The translations under genes and the position numbers were made by a program. Source: Candidatus Aenigmatarchaeota archaeon (GTDB lineage Archaea; Aenigmatarchaeota; Aenigmatarchaeia; CG10238-14). From it: a stretch of DNA of 32,025 nucleotides. Of the stretch, positions 7,616 through 16,936 are shown one piece after another. The stretch is taken from contig WJKS01000007.1 in the NCBI GenBank assembly GCA_014728985.1, forward strand, positions 1-32,025. The letters are read 5' to 3'. The notes beneath the pieces were generated by a model. That model was not told the origin of the DNA. It saw only the letters and a list, made by a program, of their open reading frames with translations, and did no database searches. Numbering within the stretch: position 1 is the first letter of the stretch; every line of letters begins with the position of its first letter.

Positions 7616-7630
7616 GAAAAGAAAATAAAA
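7616..7630 (-). terminator. T-rich terminator after ftsZ
   Basis: The minus strand reads CCTTTTATTTTCTTTTC immediately after the ftsZ stop. This fits an archaeal U-tract terminator that separates ftsZ from secE. Confidence 0.35.
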
Positions 7631-7633
7631 GGA

Positions 7634-8710
7634 TTATTCGACGAATTCTATTCCTAATTCCTCTTCAACGAATGTTTTCTTTGGCTGTAGGATTTTTTCC
7701 TGGATTATCTCTTCATCTCCCTTGACACCAGTCACTACAACTAGTACTCTTACTGTTTCAGCCAAGTCCTTATTTACCTGAGCTCCCCAGATTATCTTTG
7801 CCTCTTCGCTTAATCTTCCTGAAACTGCTTCAACAACCTGTTGTGCTTCACGGATTGTTATATCAGGTCCGCCTGTCACGTTGATTAAAGCACCATCTGC
7901 ACCTTCTATATCCAAAGATAGTAATGGGTTACTCAATGCTTTCTCAACTGCTTCTATTCCTCTGTTCTCTGTATCCGATTCTCCCATACCAATCATTGCT
8001 AGTCCGCCGTTCATCATAACTGATCTGACATCTGCCAAATCCAAGTTAATCAGACCTGGTTTTGTTATTAGTTCTGCTATTCCTTTAACTGAATTAACAA
8101 GAATCTCATCTGCGACCTTGAAAGCAGTTGCCAAAGAAACGTCAGGAACTATTTCAAGTAATTTATCATTTGGTATAATTATTATAGTATCTACAACCTT
8201 TCTTAACTTCTCTAACCCTTCTCTTGCATTTCTCATCCTTATTTTCCCTTCCATTGTAAATGGTAAGGTAACAATAGCAACGGTTAGAACACTTGACTTT
8301 TTCGCGGTTTCAGCTATTACAGGAGCAGAACCTGTTCCTGTACCACCACCCAAACCACATGTAATGAAAACCATATCAGAATCCTGAATTAACTTTTTGA
8401 TATCTTCTCTACTTTCCTTTGCTGCTTCTTCCCCTACTCTTGGGTCACCACCAGCACCTAAACCACTAGTAGTTTCTTTTCCAATAAGTAATTTCTTATC
8501 GGCGTCAGAGTAAAGCAAATCTTGGGCATCAGTATTCATTGCAATAACTTCAACACCCTCAACACCCACTTGCATCATTCTTGTTATGGTATTGTTTCCC
8601 GCACCACCTGAACCTACAATTTTTATATTAGCTTTACTTTTCTTTAGAAATTTTTGAAGTTCTTGGTCTATCTTAGATAATTTTTCAGTCTTTTTTCGTG
8701 GTACAGCCAT
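7634..8710 (-). CDS. ftsZ: Cell division GTPase FtsZ
   Basis: A full-length 358-residue FtsZ, the tubulin-like GTPase that forms the division ring. The N-terminal nucleotide motif GSGGAGNNTITRM, the tubulin signature GLGGGTGTGSAPVIAE and the synergy-loop region NLDLADVRSVMMNGGLAMIG with its catalytic Asp are all intact. An N-terminal basic extension (VPRKKTEKLSK) precedes the GTPase domain, and the end ELGIEFVE resembles archaeal FtsZ1. An AGGAGGT lies about 9 bases before the ATG, and a TATA-like TTTAAATTT is present at about 8763-8772 on the minus strand. A T-rich tract follows the stop. Confidence 0.96.
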   Translation of the reverse strand: MAVPRKKTEKLSKIDQELQKFLKKSKANIKIVGSGGAGNNTITRMMQVGVEGVEVIAMNTDAQDLLYSDADKKLLIGKETTSGLGAGGDPRVGEEAAKESREDIKKLIQDSDMVFITCGLGGGTGTGSAPVIAETAKKSSVLTVAIVTLPFTMEGKIRMRNAREGLEKLRKVVDTIIIIPNDKLLEIVPDVSLATAFKVADEILVNSVKGIAELITKPGLINLDLADVRSVMMNGGLAMIGMGESDTENRGIEAVEKALSNPLLSLDIEGADGALINVTGGPDITIREAQQVVEAVSGRLSEEAKIIWGAQVNKDLAETVRVLVVVTGVKGDEEIIQEKILQPKKTFVEEELGIEFVE

Positions 8711-8826
8711 GATTATTTACCTCCTAACAGTTATTACAAACTATATCATTTAAGGGTAGTTAAATTTAAATCTCTTTTCTAAATTTTTTTATATCTAAGA
8801 GAAATTTTTTTCAGGTTAAAATTAAG

Positions 8827-9576
8827 TTAATCCTCAGTTACCCTAGGTGCTAGTACAAAGCCCAAAGAGACCTTATCCAGACTGGAAAAGTCGAGTTTCA
8901 TTGGATAATCTGTAGACCATTTTATGACTGCTTCGTCAGCGAGCTTAGATGCCTTGATCATTTTTTTAAGATATTCCAATGGATATCTTGCCAAAACACT
9001 CCCTTTAACACTAAAGTCTAGCAAACTCTTGTTATCTTTCTTCAGTATAAGTTCACTTGAAGTGATGTCACCTGTTGCTTTCATATTGAACTCATTATCT
9101 TTTGCGCCCAAAACTACCGAGTCACCAACAACGTCTGCATCCTCAATTCCACTTTTCAGAATATCAGATTTCAATTTCACTTTTGCTTTAAAGTCAAGTT
9201 CATCGATAGGCGGTATTTCTTCTTTTGAAACCTCAAGTAAAGGAACCGTAAATCTCCTCTTAGAAGAGTTCTCTATCAATATTTCTAATTTATTACCTTT
9301 CAACTCCATCTTCAATTTGTCTTTTGATTTAACTCTTTTAAGAATAGAAACCAGATTTGATATATTGACAGCAATTTCCTCTTCTTTATCATTCTCAAAT
9401 TTTTCAAAAACCGTAGGCGGAAGCTTAAAATCTACAACAGCAACCATAGCCCTATCTGCTGCAACCAAACTCATTCCTTTATCATTTATCTTAAAGATCC
9501 CCTCGTCTATCAATTCGCCTATAGTTGTTATAGAGTCCTTGAAAACAGATGGATCCGATATAGTACCCTTAAACAC
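8827..9576 (-). CDS. pcn: DNA polymerase sliding clamp PCNA
   Basis: The 249-residue length is typical for an archaeal PCNA, the trimeric ring that tethers polymerase, FEN1 and ligase to DNA. Family motifs include GMSLVAADRAMVAVVDFKLP in the first domain, the interdomain region around SKEEIPPIDELDFKAKV, and the C-terminal LGFVLAPRVTED. The start is GTG at 9576, supported by a G-rich GGGGGTG about 6 bases upstream that overlaps the end of the preceding OB-fold gene. Only three bases separate the two genes, so they form an operon. Confidence 0.95.
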   Translation of the reverse strand: MFKGTISDPSVFKDSITTIGELIDEGIFKINDKGMSLVAADRAMVAVVDFKLPPTVFEKFENDKEEEIAVNISNLVSILKRVKSKDKLKMELKGNKLEILIENSSKRRFTVPLLEVSKEEIPPIDELDFKAKVKLKSDILKSGIEDADVVGDSVVLGAKDNEFNMKATGDITSSELILKKDNKSLLDFSVKGSVLARYPLEYLKKMIKASKLADEAVIKWSTDYPMKLDFSSLDKVSLGFVLAPRVTED

Positions 9577-9579
9577 AAA

Positions 9580-9906
9580 TTACACCCCCATTTTTTCATA
9601 CAATTTATTTACCTTCTTGTAGAGTTTTACATTCAAATCAGATAAATCCTGAACAATGCCTGCCTTGATTTCAAAACCTTCGTCCGTAGGCATTATTGTT
9701 CCGAAAACTTTTACAAGTTGATTCAAATTAACACTTTCTGTTATATTAGGTAGGTCTACGAATACTTGAATTTTTCCACTACCATCATCAATAATCATGG
9801 TCTCGTCCTTTTTGTCGACTAAAAATCCCATCACTTTGACTTTGAAATCGTTTTCAGGATTAATTTCCTCAATTTTCCTATTATAATAGTGATTCTGACT
9901 GACCAT
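9580..9906 (-). CDS. Small OB-fold (RPA14/Stn1-like) protein
   Basis: The 108-residue protein fits a single OB fold. A predicted beta strand VKVMGFLVDKKDETMIIDDGSGKIQVFVD is followed by a helix-loop and LVKVFGTIMPTDEGFEIKAGIVQDLS, the pattern of small RPA subunits and related nucleic-acid-binding OB proteins. The C-terminus is a basic helix. It is the promoter-proximal gene of a two-gene operon with PCNA, which supports a role in replication or repair. A TTTATATC box about 25-30 bases before the ATG indicates a leaderless transcript. Exact subfamily assignment (RPA32-like, RPA14-like or an orphan OB protein) is uncertain. Confidence 0.65.
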   Translation of the reverse strand: MVSQNHYYNRKIEEINPENDFKVKVMGFLVDKKDETMIIDDGSGKIQVFVDLPNITESVNLNQLVKVFGTIMPTDEGFEIKAGIVQDLSDLNVKLYKKVNKLYEKMGV

Positions 9907-10104
9907 AAGGTATTATTAGAAATTAAGATATAAATTGGTGAAAATAGATTTAGAATTTTAATAGAATTGAAATTCCTCTTGAAATTAAAATAAAAACTAT
10001 TTAACCATTAATTAGGAATTATAATAGTTGTTCAGAAATAAATTACGGAAAGAATTTCTGATGTTATTTTAAACTTAAACCGTTAAATAAGACTTGGGAT
10101 CATT

Positions 10105-11247
10105 ATGCTTGATATGGCTCTTAGAAATGTATTCAGACAAAAGGCAAGAACAGCGCTAACAGTGCTAGGCGTAATGATAGGTATAGCTGCCGTAGTTGCA
10201 TTAGGTTCACTATCAGAGGGTCTGAGAGTACAGATAACAAAGAACCTAGAGCAAGCAAGCGGTATAGTCACTGTAACTGAAAAATCAGATCAAGGCCTTT
10301 TCGTGGGAATGACAAGCAGCGAACTTTCACAAGAGACTGTAGATGAAATAATGTCAATAGACGGTGTAAGAGATGCTACACCAGTTGTTTATGAGGTTGG
10401 TTATCTTGATGATGAATCTTTGGGGTTTGGTCAACCAACATTATTTGAATCTGGGGTGAATCCAGAAGACATTGAACTATTTACTACAGAAGGTGCTATC
10501 CTTGACGAAGGTGAGGTTTTGGAAGAAGGAGATACGGATTATGCTATGATCGGATATACTATATCAGAGGATTTGGATCTGGAAGTGGGGGATATAGTAA
10601 CAGTAGAAGAGAGGGATTTCATAATCAAAGGTGTTTATGAGGAATTCGGTGACCCCGGACTTGACAGTGGTATCATAATTCCAATTGAAATAGCACAAGA
10701 ATTATTTGAAAGAGATACATATTCTGCAGTAATCATTTATCCAGAAGATTTGGATGAAGTGGAAACTTTAGCGAATGATATTGAGGATTCGATTGATGGT
10801 GTTTCCGCATTTACCACAGCAGAATTCGCAAAACAAATACAAGGTATAGTTGACCAGATAGGATTCTTTACAATAGGCATAGCTGCTATTTCTGCGATAG
10901 TTGGTGGCTTGGGAGTAATGAATACTATGATAATGTCAGTGATGGAAAGAAGAAGGGAAATAGGTGTTCTCAAGGCCATAGGTGCAACTAACAGTTATGT
11001 TCTCAGGATGATATTAATCGAATCGGCTATAATTAGTCTGATTGGTGGGCTAATAGGTTTGGGTATTGGTTATCTTGGATCAAATGCACTTAGTTTCCTG
11101 ACTGGAGGTCAGGCTGAAGGAATAGTTACCATAAGACTGGCTGTTTATTCGTTGGTATTTGCATTGTTCCTAGGAATAGTCGGTGGACTGTACCCGGCAA
11201 ACAGAGCATCTAAATTAAGTCCTGTGGAGGCTTTAAAGTATGAATAA
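10105..11247 (+). CDS. MacB/LolE-type ABC transporter permease
   Basis: The 380-residue protein has the MacB/FtsX layout. The N-terminal membrane helix (NVFRQKARTALTVLGVMIGIAAVVAL) is followed by a roughly 200-residue extracytoplasmic domain rich in Asp and Glu and then three C-terminal helices, with the hallmark NTMIMSVMERRREIGVLKAIGA and the final [19 protein letters not shown]. Such permeases work with an ATPase to extrude or extract substrates at the membrane surface rather than by a classical channel. The ATPase gene overlaps by 8 bases and an exported CARDB-like gene follows, so the three form one operon. The substrate is unknown. Confidence 0.9.
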   Translation: MLDMALRNVFRQKARTALTVLGVMIGIAAVVALGSLSEGLRVQITKNLEQASGIVTVTEKSDQGLFVGMTSSELSQETVDEIMSIDGVRDATPVVYEVGYLDDESLGFGQPTLFESGVNPEDIELFTTEGAILDEGEVLEEGDTDYAMIGYTISEDLDLEVGDIVTVEERDFIIKGVYEEFGDPGLDSGIIIPIEIAQELFERDTYSAVIIYPEDLDEVETLANDIEDSIDGVSAFTTAEFAKQIQGIVDQIGFFTIGIAAISAIVGGLGVMNTMIMSVMERRREIGVLKAIGATNSYVLRMILIESAIISLIGGLIGLGIGYLGSNALSFLTGGQAEGIVTIRLAVYSLVFALFLGIVGGLYPANRASKLSPVEALKYE

Positions 11248-11926
11248 GGTAATCATCAAAACAGAAAATCTCTGTAAGTATTATAATAAAGGACAACATA
11301 ATGAAGTCCGTGCAATTGACAAAGTCAACATAGATATAAACAGAGGGGAATTTATTTCGATAATAGGTCCTTCAGGGAGCGGTAAAAGTACACTATTACA
11401 TATGATCGGTTTACTTGACAGACCCACATGCGGTAAAATATATTTTGACGGAAAGGATATATCAAATCTTTCAGATAACCAGATAACAAAAATAAGACGA
11501 GAGAAAGTAGGGTTCGTATTCCAACAATTCAATCTTATACCATTATTAACTGCATTGGAGAATGTTGAATTGCCTATGACAATCAACGGTCATAAAGAAA
11601 TCGATACCAAAAAAAAGGCAGAAGAGTTGCTAAAAAAGGTTGGTCTTGGGCACAGGCTAAACAATCGACCTCCCCAATTATCAGGTGGAGAAAAGCAAAG
11701 AGTCGCAATAGCCAGGGCATTGGCAAATGACCCAGAAATAATTCTTGCAGATGAGCCAACAGGTAACTTGGATACAAAAACCGGGAAGGAGATAATAAAT
11801 CTTCTGAGAAGAATGGATAAGAAAGGGTTTACTCTTGCTATTATTACACATGATCAAAGGATTGCTAAAGTAGCAGAAAAGGTAATAAATATAAAAGATG
11901 GAAGAATAATAAAAGAAGGTGGATGA
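11240..11926 (+). CDS. MacB/LolD-type ABC transporter ATPase
   Basis: A 228-residue ABC ATPase with Walker [11 protein letters not shown]-loop VFQQFNLIP, signature [15 protein letters not shown], Walker [13 protein letters not shown] and switch His in ITHD. The [12 protein letters not shown] and [11 protein letters not shown] wording is typical of the LolD/MacB subgroup that partners FtsX-like permeases. Its ATG lies inside the end of the permease gene and its stop is one base before the next gene, giving tight translational coupling. Confidence 0.94.
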   Translation: MNKVIIKTENLCKYYNKGQHNEVRAIDKVNIDINRGEFISIIGPSGSGKSTLLHMIGLLDRPTCGKIYFDGKDISNLSDNQITKIRREKVGFVFQQFNLIPLLTALENVELPMTINGHKEIDTKKKAEELLKKVGLGHRLNNRPPQLSGGEKQRVAIARALANDPEIILADEPTGNLDTKTGKEIINLLRRMDKKGFTLAIITHDQRIAKVAEKVINIKDGRIIKEGG

Positions 11927-11927
11927 G

Positions 11928-13049
11928 ATGAGAAAAATAATATTACTTGGATTAATTTTGATGCTGATACCTACTGCTGTACTTTCACAACAGTTCACAC
12001 TTGACGTTGAGACTGCTTACACAGACCCTTATCCGGTTGAACCTGGTCAAAACTTTATACTGTCACTTCAGGTCACTAACGAGGGCAGTGAAATGGTTGA
12101 TACTGTTTTCATAGAATTAGATCCACAACATCCATTCACAGTACTGGAAAACCCAAGAAAGAGCTTCACTGATATAGGTGGCGGGAGTAAGAAGATTGTT
12201 GAGTATGATGTTTTTGTAGATTCTTCAGCGGTTTCTACGGTTTATGAAATACCAGTCAAAGTAATATATGGAGCACTTGCAACCTCAACTCAAAGAGTCC
12301 AGTTAAGGGTTCAAGGAACTCCCAGATTCGAAATATTAGACGTTAAATCCAACGAGATAAATCCTGGTGACAGGGAATCATTGAATATTCAGGTTCAAAA
12401 CGTGGGTACAGGAACCGCAAAAAGAATGACAGCAACATTTAGCTCAAGTTCTGAATATATTACACCAATATTTTCTGGTGGTAGTGTATATATCAATGAA
12501 TTCAAGGTAGGGGAAAAGAAATGGATACAGTTTGATATTCTTGCTGACCAAGACTCAGAATATGGCGTTTATACAGGAACAATCTCCTTGAATTATAATG
12601 ACGAGTCAGGAAGTAGTCACGCAGACTCATATAATGTTGGCGTACTTGTAAGTGGAGAACCAAGATTCAGTATTGTGAAATCAGAAGTGGATAAAAGTGA
12701 TGATGAACTTGAGATTGAAGTTATAAACTCTGGTACAGCAAAAGCAATTGCAGTAAAATCTGAACTTTGGTTAAATGGTGACTTGTTCAATACAGATTAC
12801 ACAACACAGGTAAAAATAGATAAAAAAGCTGTATTGAAATTTGATTTACCAGAAAGAGCAACTTCAGGTAAACTTAAACTGTATTACAAAGGCCCGGATA
12901 ACAAAGAATATGTCCAGGAAGAAGATGTAGCTTGGAGCCCTGTCAGAAACAGTAGAATTCTCTTGTATGTAATCTTAATTGGAGCAACTGCAGTTCTGAT
13001 ATGGAAAAAACCATGGAAGAAGTTGAAATGGTTCAAAAAGAAAAAATAA
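11928..13049 (+). CDS. Exported membrane-anchored CARDB/COG1361-like protein
   Basis: With the ATG at 11928 (AAGGTGG upstream, one base after the ATPase stop) the product begins MRKIILLGLILMLIPTAVLSQQ, a signal peptide. The body of about 310 residues is beta-rich with three Ig-like repeats. Each has N-G-strands such as LQVTNEGSEMVDTVFIELD and IQVQNVGTGTAKRMTATF, matching CARDB/COG1361 S-layer-associated domains that occur beside MacB-type ABC genes in archaea. A single C-terminal helix (ILLYVILIGATAVLIW) and a Lys-rich tail (KKPWKKLKWFKKKK) anchor it in the membrane. It is probably the extracellular accessory subunit of the transporter; the cargo is not known. Confidence 0.75.
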   Translation: MRKIILLGLILMLIPTAVLSQQFTLDVETAYTDPYPVEPGQNFILSLQVTNEGSEMVDTVFIELDPQHPFTVLENPRKSFTDIGGGSKKIVEYDVFVDSSAVSTVYEIPVKVIYGALATSTQRVQLRVQGTPRFEILDVKSNEINPGDRESLNIQVQNVGTGTAKRMTATFSSSSEYITPIFSGGSVYINEFKVGEKKWIQFDILADQDSEYGVYTGTISLNYNDESGSSHADSYNVGVLVSGEPRFSIVKSEVDKSDDELEIEVINSGTAKAIAVKSELWLNGDLFNTDYTTQVKIDKKAVLKFDLPERATSGKLKLYYKGPDNKEYVQEEDVAWSPVRNSRILLYVILIGATAVLIWKKPWKKLKWFKKKK

Positions 13050-13086
13050 GTCCTCTTAATTTATTTTTTAATTCCGAATTAGATTT

Positions 13087-13476
13087 ATGTTAAAATTTGA
13101 ACGTGCTTATGACATTCAAACCAGAGTAAATAGAATATTATCTGTTCTTGATTTCCCGCATATCAGAAGAAATAGAGTTATTTGTATGAGGAGCCAGGGA
13201 TCAAAATCTAAAGCTACGGCAAGGATATGGAGTATGCCCAGAATCTGGCAGAAAGCTTTAGGTATAAAATCTCATTATGTCATTGAAGTGATTTCTGAAA
13301 GATTTGATAAGTTAAACAAAGAAGACCAGGAAAGGACATTGATACATGAAATAATGCATATCCCTAAAACCTTTAGCGGTGCCTTAGTTCCACATAAATG
13401 TTTTGGTAAAAAAATCGACAGGAAAAGTGTGGAGAAGATGTACAAGGAATACAAATCGAAGTTAAAAAAACTTTAA
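13087..13476 (+). CDS. Putative small metallopeptidase (COG4900-like)
   Basis: A 129-residue protein with the zinc motif HEIMH followed by IPKTFSGALVPHKCFG, where the later His may be the third ligand. The N-terminal half (YDIQTRVNRILSVLDFPHI, then VICMRSQGSKSKATARIW) and the HEIMHIPKTFSGAL wording match an archaeal family of predicted metallopeptidases that have no characterised substrate. No signal peptide or membrane helix is visible, so it should be cytoplasmic. A TTAATTTATTTTT promoter-like stretch lies about 25-30 bases before the ATG. It precedes the pilus membrane gene by 29 bases, though a functional link is only inferred. Confidence 0.7.
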   Translation: MLKFERAYDIQTRVNRILSVLDFPHIRRNRVICMRSQGSKSKATARIWSMPRIWQKALGIKSHYVIEVISERFDKLNKEDQERTLIHEIMHIPKTFSGALVPHKCFGKKIDRKSVEKMYKEYKSKLKKL

Positions 13477-13505
13477 TTCAAGAAACCAAATTATTACTGA
13501 TATCT

Positions 13506-15623
13506 TTGTTAGGTAAAATTTTTGGAAAAAAAAGGTACAATGTTCAGGAAATTGAAAGGAAGGCAAAGGAGCATGTACCTGAAAAGGTGAAGAAACCAAA
13601 AAGACCTAAATTTGAGAGGGCATGTAATTTTGCAAGAGAGAAACTGAACCTGAAAGCCTCTAAAGGAATGCGAGAAAAACTCCGAAAATCTATCTTAATG
13701 ATAGATCTTGACATCACTCCAGATGGTGTTTTTTCATTAACTGTCCTTACTTTGCTTGTTCTTCTTGTTGCAATTATACCATTTTTCATTCTAATGGGAG
13801 GGATTAATCTACTTTTACCATTTCTCCCCTTTATTGGAGCATATTTTATTTACACATATCCAGGCTATCTTGCTGCCGTAACAAAGATTAGAGCAGCCGA
13901 TGAAACCGTTAAAGTTATTCTATATATGGTAATATATCTCAGATTCAATCCTCATCTGGAAGGTGCGTTGAGTTTTGCCGCAGAACATTGTCGCGGACCT
14001 ATAGGAAAAGATTTCAGAGAGTTTTTATGGGGAATACAGAGTGGTCAATATCTAACCGTAAATCAAGCAATAAGTACAAAAATGGAAAAATGGTTGATAT
14101 GGGACAAAGAATTTGTAGAATCAATGAATCTATTGCTCTCAATGACTAGAATAGGGGACGAGGAAGTTAGAAAAAGAACTCTCACTAAAGCCTTATCATA
14201 TATATTGACTTCTACCTATGAGAAAATGAAAGAATATACTCGTAATCTGAGATCACCAATAACAATAATACACAGTATGGGGATTACTTTTCCACTAATG
14301 GGCTTAGTAATGTTCCCAATGATTTCAATTTTCCTACACGACCAATTTAACCCACTTTATTTGGTTATAGGTTATACGGTGATTCTTCCTTCAATCCTTT
14401 ATTTTTATCTTAAAAGAACTATTTCAAAGAGACCAGGAGCATTCACGGCTCCAGATATATCTGAACACCCAGATGTACCTCCTGAAGGAAAATATAGATT
14501 AAAATTATTCAGTAAAAAAATACTGGTTCCAGTTCTGATAATAGCTTTAATAGTGATGTTTTATAGTTCCATCCCTGGATTAGCCCATTTCTTCAGTTTG
14601 GCTTCTAATTATATTACCTTTAAACAGGATTCGGATACTTTTTCAGAAAACTGGAAAGAGTTCCTGAGTAATCAATACAAACCTGATGTTCTGTTCAAAT
14701 TAACTTTCTATTCATTGAGTATAATCTGGGGGATAGCATTAGGTACAATTGTTTATTGTTTAGGTATGAGCCAACAGAGGCTAAAGATAAGGAATGAAAT
14801 AAAGGAGATAGAAAATGAGTTTCAGATTGCACTATTTAATCTGGCGGATGTTTTATCTTCTGGAATACCAATAGAAACTGCCTTAGAAGAGGTATCAATA
14901 AAATATAAACGTTCAAAAATGGATGATTCTCCGATGTATAAATTTTTCATTGACATGCTGAGAAATATGAAGAATATGGGAATGACATTTGAGAGGGCTG
15001 TATTTGATAGAAATTACGGTGCTATAATAAGGTTTCCTTCAAAACTTGTACAGGACATAATGAAAATAATTGTTTCAGCGTCAAGAAAATCTTCTGTTAT
15101 ACTTTCTGTCGCGACCAGGTCGATATCGGATTTTCTTTCCAAAACTAAGAATATTGAATCTTTACTTAAGCAAATGTTGGAAGAGATCAGCTCCTCACTT
15201 AAGTTACAAGCTGTTTTTATCGCCCCCTTTATCTGTGCAATTGTTGCTAGTATAGGTACTTTTATTGTTGAGTTGCTACAAAAAGTTGCAGAATATTTAG
15301 CATCTATAGAAGAAAGTTTCAATATGGGAGGGACCTTTATCCATGGTGGAACCGTAAAGTTCGGAGAAACTTTAGGTTTGATAAATATAGAACAAGTTAT
15401 GCCACCAACCTTTTTTCAACTTGTCATAGGAATCTACATGATAGAAATTGTAATTATCCTTTCCTATTTTTTAAACGGCATTAGGAACGGATTTGATAAA
15501 ACCACAAGAAACGTTTTGATTGGAAAGACCCTTTTAACTTCACTACTGCTTTATTCAATATTACTTATAATTTCACTATATTTAACAAAGGGCCTATTTC
15601 CCATGTTCGAAGGAGGAATATAA
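13506..15623 (+). CDS. TadC/FlaJ-like pilus assembly membrane protein, duplicated
   Basis: A 705-residue multi-spanning protein of the type II/IV secretion platform family (TadC, FlaJ, PilC). After a basic cytoplasmic N-terminus, helices at about 75-130 are followed by a cytoplasmic helical domain (ADETVKVILYMVIYLRFNPHLEGALSF, given in part) and helices near 260-315. A second copy of the layout runs from about 340 to 705, with helices near 340, 410, 565, 630 and 675 and a cytoplasmic domain with FQIALFNLADVLSSGIPIETAL. The platform normally works with a secretion ATPase to push pilins out of the membrane. The start is taken as TTG at 13506 because no ATG fits. An AGGAGGA in its last codons serves the next pilin gene. 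Confidence 0.88.
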   Translation: MLGKIFGKKRYNVQEIERKAKEHVPEKVKKPKRPKFERACNFAREKLNLKASKGMREKLRKSILMIDLDITPDGVFSLTVLTLLVLLVAIIPFFILMGGINLLLPFLPFIGAYFIYTYPGYLAAVTKIRAADETVKVILYMVIYLRFNPHLEGALSFAAEHCRGPIGKDFREFLWGIQSGQYLTVNQAISTKMEKWLIWDKEFVESMNLLLSMTRIGDEEVRKRTLTKALSYILTSTYEKMKEYTRNLRSPITIIHSMGITFPLMGLVMFPMISIFLHDQFNPLYLVIGYTVILPSILYFYLKRTISKRPGAFTAPDISEHPDVPPEGKYRLKLFSKKILVPVLIIALIVMFYSSIPGLAHFFSLASNYITFKQDSDTFSENWKEFLSNQYKPDVLFKLTFYSLSIIWGIALGTIVYCLGMSQQRLKIRNEIKEIENEFQIALFNLADVLSSGIPIETALEEVSIKYKRSKMDDSPMYKFFIDMLRNMKNMGMTFERAVFDRNYGAIIRFPSKLVQDIMKIIVSASRKSSVILSVATRSISDFLSKTKNIESLLKQMLEEISSSLKLQAVFIAPFICAIVASIGTFIVELLQKVAEYLASIEESFNMGGTFIHGGTVKFGETLGLINIEQVMPPTFFQLVIGIYMIEIVIILSYFLNGIRNGFDKTTRNVLIGKTLLTSLLLYSILLIISLYLTKGLFPMFEGGI

Positions 15624-15626
15624 TAA

Positions 15627-16931
15627 ATGAAAGGTATGGCATTGGAAACAATCGGATTTATAACAATAGCTTTAATTGGCGTATCTGTACTAATTATTCT
15701 TGTTTCTGGTAGTTTGGGTAGTATGTCACGAAACGTCTTCTGCTATTTTTATCAAAATGTTTTTGGAAAAAATATTGAAATGTGCGAAGAAAAAGGTAAT
15801 ATACCAGAAACACTTGAAATTAAACCTAAGGATTCTGAAGAGTTAGCTAGATATATAGCTGCCTATTCAATCAAATGCTGGGAAGATGCAACAAAATCTC
15901 TTAACACTGAGGATACCAATTGCTTTAATTTGATTATAGAAACTGGACCCTTTGATCCAGGGGTAGATGAGATTAGTGTAACTGATATTCTTTTGGCTGA
16001 AGGTGGATGCAGTAAACTAGGTAATTATAACCTTAATGATAATTGTGGAACGGAAGATCAGTTAAGATGGGAAATTAGTAGTGGAGGATATTCTCTTTGG
16101 GAAAATAGAGGGCCTGATGCAGCTTGGACTGATAATTCCGGGGTTCTACATATAGTTAATGGGAACTGGGTATGGGAAAATTCGGGTTCCTGGTCTGGAC
16201 CCATTGAAATTTCAACTCTAAGTCCATTTAATAGCCTAACGGTATCTGGAAACGAGTATTATCCTTGGGAAAATGGTGGTATTGATGCCGCTTGGATGAA
16301 CAATGTTGACAAGATTAGCATAAGTAATGGTGGGTGGATATGGACATGGACTCCATCTAACGGATGGAATGGCCCTATCAACTTTTACGAAAGACCGTAT
16401 TGGGGAGATGAGAACCATGCCACATACGGTTTGGAGCCTTCTCCAGACGGATATCTATGGAGTGGCTATGGATTGGATGTTGGGTGGTTAACATCTAATA
16501 ATAGATATGCGATGAATGAAAAATGGTTATGGTTTTTTGACCCAAATGACAACAGTTGTGGAAGAAGTAGGTGTTGGCGTGGACCATATGATGTTTTAAA
16601 TTATGTGAATGTAGGAGAATACAATTGGGGCTCTAGTCATGGCATGAGTCCCTCAGCTGACGGTTATCCCTGGGAGAATGGGGGTATTGATGCCGCTTGG
16701 ACTGATAACTCAGGAATTACATATATAACCAATGGGAAATGGCAGTGGTATTATAGCCCTAACGATAATAGTTGTGGTGAGATAGGTTGTTGGTCCTCTC
16801 CTGAAGATATCTCATCCTTGCCCTTAATAGAAACTGATTACTGTATAGGTAGTAAATGCCCCATTACTGACCAACAATTGATTCTAATAAAATATGACGA
16901 TATCGAAAAACAAATAGTTGTAAAAGGCTAA
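15627..16931 (+). CDS. Pilin-like protein carrying a hemopexin-like four-repeat domain
   Basis: The N-terminus MKGMALETIGFITIALIG looks like an archaeal prepilin: short basic leader, Gly, then a hydrophobic helix with an early Glu. Residues 30-150 form a core with IKCWED and TNCFNLI, and the protein closes with LILIKYDDIEKQIVVKG. These elements recur in the pilin-like genes at 18346, 17922 and 20701. Between DQLRWEI (about 144-150) and the close sit four repeats starting near 155, 211, 276 and 347. Each has W-E-N-G-G-I-D-A-A-W followed by an NG-W-W strand, much like hemopexin blades (fDAaf...YfF.G..YW). I infer a four-bladed propeller carried on a pilin. AGGAGGA lies 10 bases before the ATG, and the upstream stop is 3 bases away. 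A generic Trp-rich beta repeat is the alternative. Confidence 0.75.
   Translation: MKGMALETIGFITIALIGVSVLIILVSGSLGSMSRNVFCYFYQNVFGKNIEMCEEKGNIPETLEIKPKDSEELARYIAAYSIKCWEDATKSLNTEDTNCFNLIIETGPFDPGVDEISVTDILLAEGGCSKLGNYNLNDNCGTEDQLRWEISSGGYSLWENRGPDAAWTDNSGVLHIVNGNWVWENSGSWSGPIEISTLSPFNSLTVSGNEYYPWENGGIDAAWMNNVDKISISNGGWIWTWTPSNGWNGPINFYERPYWGDENHATYGLEPSPDGYLWSGYGLDVGWLTSNNRYAMNEKWLWFFDPNDNSCGRSRCWRGPYDVLNYVNVGEYNWGSSHGMSPSADGYPWENGGIDAAWTDNSGITYITNGKWQWYYSPNDNSCGEIGCWSSPEDISSLPLIETDYCIGSKCPITDQQLILIKYDDIEKQIVVKG
16260..16700 (+). repeat. Internal repeats encoding propeller blades
   Basis: Bases 16260-16295 and 16665-16700 encode the same 12 residues (YPWENGGIDAAW). They differ only at three third-codon positions, so the second and fourth blades are related at DNA level. 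The first and third blades are more diverged. Confidence 0.7.
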
Positions 16932-16936
16932 ATTTC

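Noticed and set aside
13544-13789. Minus-strand frame within the TadC-like gene
   Set aside because: Antisense to a conserved membrane protein; no promoter and no family resemblance.
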